Below are positions 62,086 through 64,000 of a DNA stretch of 64,000 nt, piece by piece. The stretch covers positions 1 through 64,000 of the forward strand of contig NZ_BMLW01000006.1 in assembly GCF_014645515.1 (NCBI RefSeq), given 5' to 3'. The notes beneath the pieces were generated by a model, which worked only from the letters and a program-made list of their open reading frames with translations, searched no databases and was not told the origin of the DNA. Within the stretch, counting starts at the first letter, position 1; each line of letters opens with the position of its first letter. The position numbers and the translations under genes are program-made. The stretch is from Oceanobacillus neutriphilus (GTDB lineage Bacteria > Bacillota > Bacilli > Bacillales > Amphibacillaceae).

Positions 62086-63102
62086 TTACTTCAAATCTTT
62101 AATTCCCGTCTCTAACATTTCCATTTGCAGCAGCGTCTGCTCATCCGTAATGGTTTTATCCTTCCCATTTATAACAGCTTCGTACACATCATCGTATACT
62201 CTTCCGTAATCACCATTGACGGACGGCACCTTTTCTTCATGAATGATTCCCTCTTCATCGATATAGATCAGCACACCATAATGATGGATGGTATCTATAC
62301 CAAAATCCTTATTATCAGGCATATAAAATAGCTTTAAGTGCTCTTCCTGCCGATCCTTTGTTTCTTTGATAAAGCATCCTTTGTTACCATGGACAACAAA
62401 GCTCGGCCTTTCTTTCAGTCTGAAATAACTGGATTTCACAGATACTTTTAACCCGCCGTAATATAGATCGAGATCAAAATAATCATTCATTCTTCCCTGC
62501 CCCAGCAATTGTTTCACCTCATAACGTATATCATCCGGCTTACCGAAATAGCTTATGACCTGGTCCAGCGTATGACAGCCATGTCCATATAGAAATGACG
62601 AATTGGGGTCAAAGGAATCAGCAGACTCCGGTACTTCAGGACGATAATAGTCATAGTGCATTTCCACTTCCAGCAAGTCCCCGAGTTTCCCTTCTTCTAT
62701 CACTTTTTGAACGGTTAAAAAATCACTGTCAAAACGTCTGTTTTGATATGCCTGTACAACTAAACCTTTCTCTTTTGCCAATGCAAATATTTCCTTTGCC
62801 TGTTCTGAGGTTTCCATAAAGGGTTTTTCAACCAGACAGTGCTTATTATGCTCTAGTACAAGCTTCGCGTATTCATAGTGACTGTCATGTTTTGTACAAA
62901 TCACAATCAGCTGAATATCCTCATCACGCAGTAATTCATCTAAGTCAGAAGTATAATGCACTCCCTTAATTTTATCCCAGTTATCATGGTCAGGATTTCT
63001 CCGGTAAATTGTTTTCACCTTTATATTCTCTCGCTGCAGTACGAATGGCAAATGGTATCTGTTTGTGCTTTTCCCATTTCCTATATAACCGATTGTAAGC
63101 AT
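62086..63102 (-). CDS. Gfo/Idh/MocA-family oxidoreductase
   Basis: A 338-residue NAD(P)-dependent dehydrogenase. Rossmann segment TIGYIGNGKSTNRYHLPF near 3-20, EKPF near 93-96 with the catalytic Lys, and GHGCHTLDQVI near 171-181 with the His-x2-Asp pair. It resembles the YdgJ/YvaA group, some of which act on inositols. AAAGGAGGT gives a strong ribosome site. It stands alone, opposite to the PTS operon and divergent from the next PTS gene. Confidence 0.87.
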   Translation of the reverse strand: MLTIGYIGNGKSTNRYHLPFVLQRENIKVKTIYRRNPDHDNWDKIKGVHYTSDLDELLRDEDIQLIVICTKHDSHYEYAKLVLEHNKHCLVEKPFMETSEQAKEIFALAKEKGLVVQAYQNRRFDSDFLTVQKVIEEGKLGDLLEVEMHYDYYRPEVPESADSFDPNSSFLYGHGCHTLDQVISYFGKPDDIRYEVKQLLGQGRMNDYFDLDLYYGGLKVSVKSSYFRLKERPSFVVHGNKGCFIKETKDRQEEHLKLFYMPDNKDFGIDTIHHYGVLIYIDEEGIIHEEKVPSVNGDYGRVYDDVYEAVINGKDKTITDEQTLLQMEMLETGIKDLK

Positions 63103-63300
63103 AGCGACCTCCTTTTAGATGTGGTTTCTTTTATTATTACTTATAACTTATATTGGGTCAAAGACTTCCCTTCAGTGCGCACTTATTCCGCTTTCTCTGT
63201 TCTCATAATCGCCCGATCTGCTATCTCCTCCGGGAATTTTCCCGCAGTCTTGGGAAGGTTCCCTATCCCTGACTAATATACCAAAAACAGTCTATCATAT

Positions 63301-63314
63301 TGAAACCGCTTCAC
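63301..63314 (+). promoter_or_regulatory. Weak cre-like site before the partial PTS gene
   Basis: TGAAACCGCTTCAC resembles a cre site with one or two differences near its end. It lies about 70 bases before the start codon. Confidence 0.35.
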
Positions 63315-63383
63315 CAGCATGCAATAATTTCCTTGTGTTTAGTAAAATTATAAATTGTAAAAAAAAGAGAGGTGTTACAGATT

Positions 63384-64000
63384 ATGATGGAAAAGCTTCA
63401 GCGTTTTGGCGGCGCAATGTTTACCCCGGTTTCATTATTCGCTTTTGCCGGTATATCAGTCGCCTTTACAATCATCATGAAAAATCCATTAATCGTTGGA
63501 GATATTGCATCAGAAGGCACGCTTTGGTATAGTATCTGGTCCGTTTTAGAAGAAGGAGCCTGGACGATATTTAACCAAATGGAGCTGCTCTTCCTTATTG
63601 GACTTTCTATCGGTCTTGCGAAAAAAGCAAGCGGAAGAGTTGCCATGGAAGCATTAGTTATTTACTTAACTTTTAATTACTTTGTATCAATGCTATTACA
63701 GCAATTCGGTCCAACATTCGGTGTCGATTTTTCACAGGAAGTCGGCGGTGACAGTGGCTTAAAAATGATTGCAGGTATTAAAACATTGGATACCAATATT
63801 CTAGGAGCTATACTCGTTGCTCTAATTGTTGTATGGCTGCATGATAAATATTTCGAGAAAAAATTACCTGACTGGTTAGGTATCTTCCAGGGCTCTGCCT
63901 ACATTGTTATCCTTGGATTCTTTGTGATGATACCTTTTGCAGTATTGACTTCGTGGCTATGGCCAATCGTACAAAGTGGAATTGCATCTCTGCAAGGGTT
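63384..64000 (+). CDS. PTS alpha-glucoside-type IIC(B) component, partial (cut by window end)
   Basis: The open frame runs without a stop from ATG 63384 to the window edge, about 205 residues. It matches the N-terminal half of GlvC at 39205-40785 closely in pattern: QRFGGAMFTPVSLFAF, EGTLWYSIWSVLE, TLDTNILGAI and KLPDWLGIFQG. AGAGGTG is the ribosome site, 11 bases upstream. It is therefore a second maltose- or alpha-glucoside-type PTS permease. The IIB domain and any partner hydrolase lie outside the window. Confidence 0.88.
   Translation, partial: MMEKLQRFGGAMFTPVSLFAFAGISVAFTIIMKNPLIVGDIASEGTLWYSIWSVLEEGAWTIFNQMELLFLIGLSIGLAKKASGRVAMEALVIYLTFNYFVSMLLQQFGPTFGVDFSQEVGGDSGLKMIAGIKTLDTNILGAILVALIVVWLHDKYFEKKLPDWLGIFQGSAYIVILGFFVMIPFAVLTSWLWPIVQSGIASLQG

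Overview
The window is AT-rich DNA from a low-GC Gram-positive bacterium, most likely a member of the Bacillaceae (an Oceanobacillus- or Virgibacillus-like organism; this is inference from gene content only). Pointers are strong AGGAGG-type ribosome sites, frequent TTG and GTG starts, several CcpA-type cre sites, and close relatives of Bacillus genes (GlvA/GlvC/GlvR, YerD, YkvI, CidA/CidB/CidR). Almost everything is accessory catabolism: small operons, each with its own transporter, enzymes and regulator, separated by clear Rho-independent terminators. No rRNA, tRNA, CRISPR array, phage genes or intact insertion sequence was seen.

Layout from left to right. 143-1057: a 5'-truncated iron alcohol dehydrogenase. 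1386-5389: a 2-hydroxycarboxylate transporter, LysR regulator, hydroxyacid dehydrogenase and RraA-type lyase, probably one hydroxy-acid catabolic unit. 5550-10463: an ECF transporter with all four parts, a nucleoside hydrolase and a Crp-like regulator, followed by a decayed ribokinase. 11325-19995: a hexitol-type unit with a mannose-family PTS (fused IIC-IID), zinc dehydrogenase, SDR dehydrogenase, class II aldolase, PfkB kinase, P-loop protein, GntR and RpiR regulators. 20299-21903: YerD-like glutamate-synthase-domain protein. 22224-26345: ABC exporter with two permeases and a lipoprotein. 26777-26927: relic of a diguanylate cyclase. 27043-33384: 2-aminoethylphosphonate uptake and degradation (ABC transporter, PhnW, PhnX) with a divergent DeoR regulator. 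33510-34774: an M20 amidohydrolase broken by one frameshift. 35253-37646: a penicillin-acylase-family enzyme. 37855-41684: maltose-type glvA-glvC with divergent glvR.

43458-48456: an RpiR regulator, M20 deacylase, GNAT acyltransferase, N-acylamino acid racemase and YkvI-type permease, which together fit the known irreversible D- to L-amino acid conversion pathway. 48591-54564: a LacI-controlled unit of two Gfo/Idh/MocA oxidoreductases, a GPH symporter and an IolE-like TIM-barrel protein, with three identical 12-bp operators. 54890-56917: cidR-cidA-cidB. 57082-61862: RpiR regulator, a structured repeat, then a tyrosine-phosphatase-like protein in one operon with a second mannose-family PTS. 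62086-63102: another Gfo/Idh/MocA protein. 63384-64000: the first part of a second alpha-glucoside-type PTS IIC gene, cut by the window edge.

The most rewarding leads are the LacI/Gfo/TIM-barrel unit (a candidate 3-keto-glycoside pathway), the 2-hydroxycarboxylate unit, the ECF/nucleoside-hydrolase unit of unknown substrate, the phosphatase-PTS operon, and the two-hairpin repeat at 57958-58100 that may come from an IS200/IS605-type element. Several genes (alcohol dehydrogenase, ribokinase, GGDEF protein, M20 hydrolase) are in decay, so this accessory region appears to be turning over.
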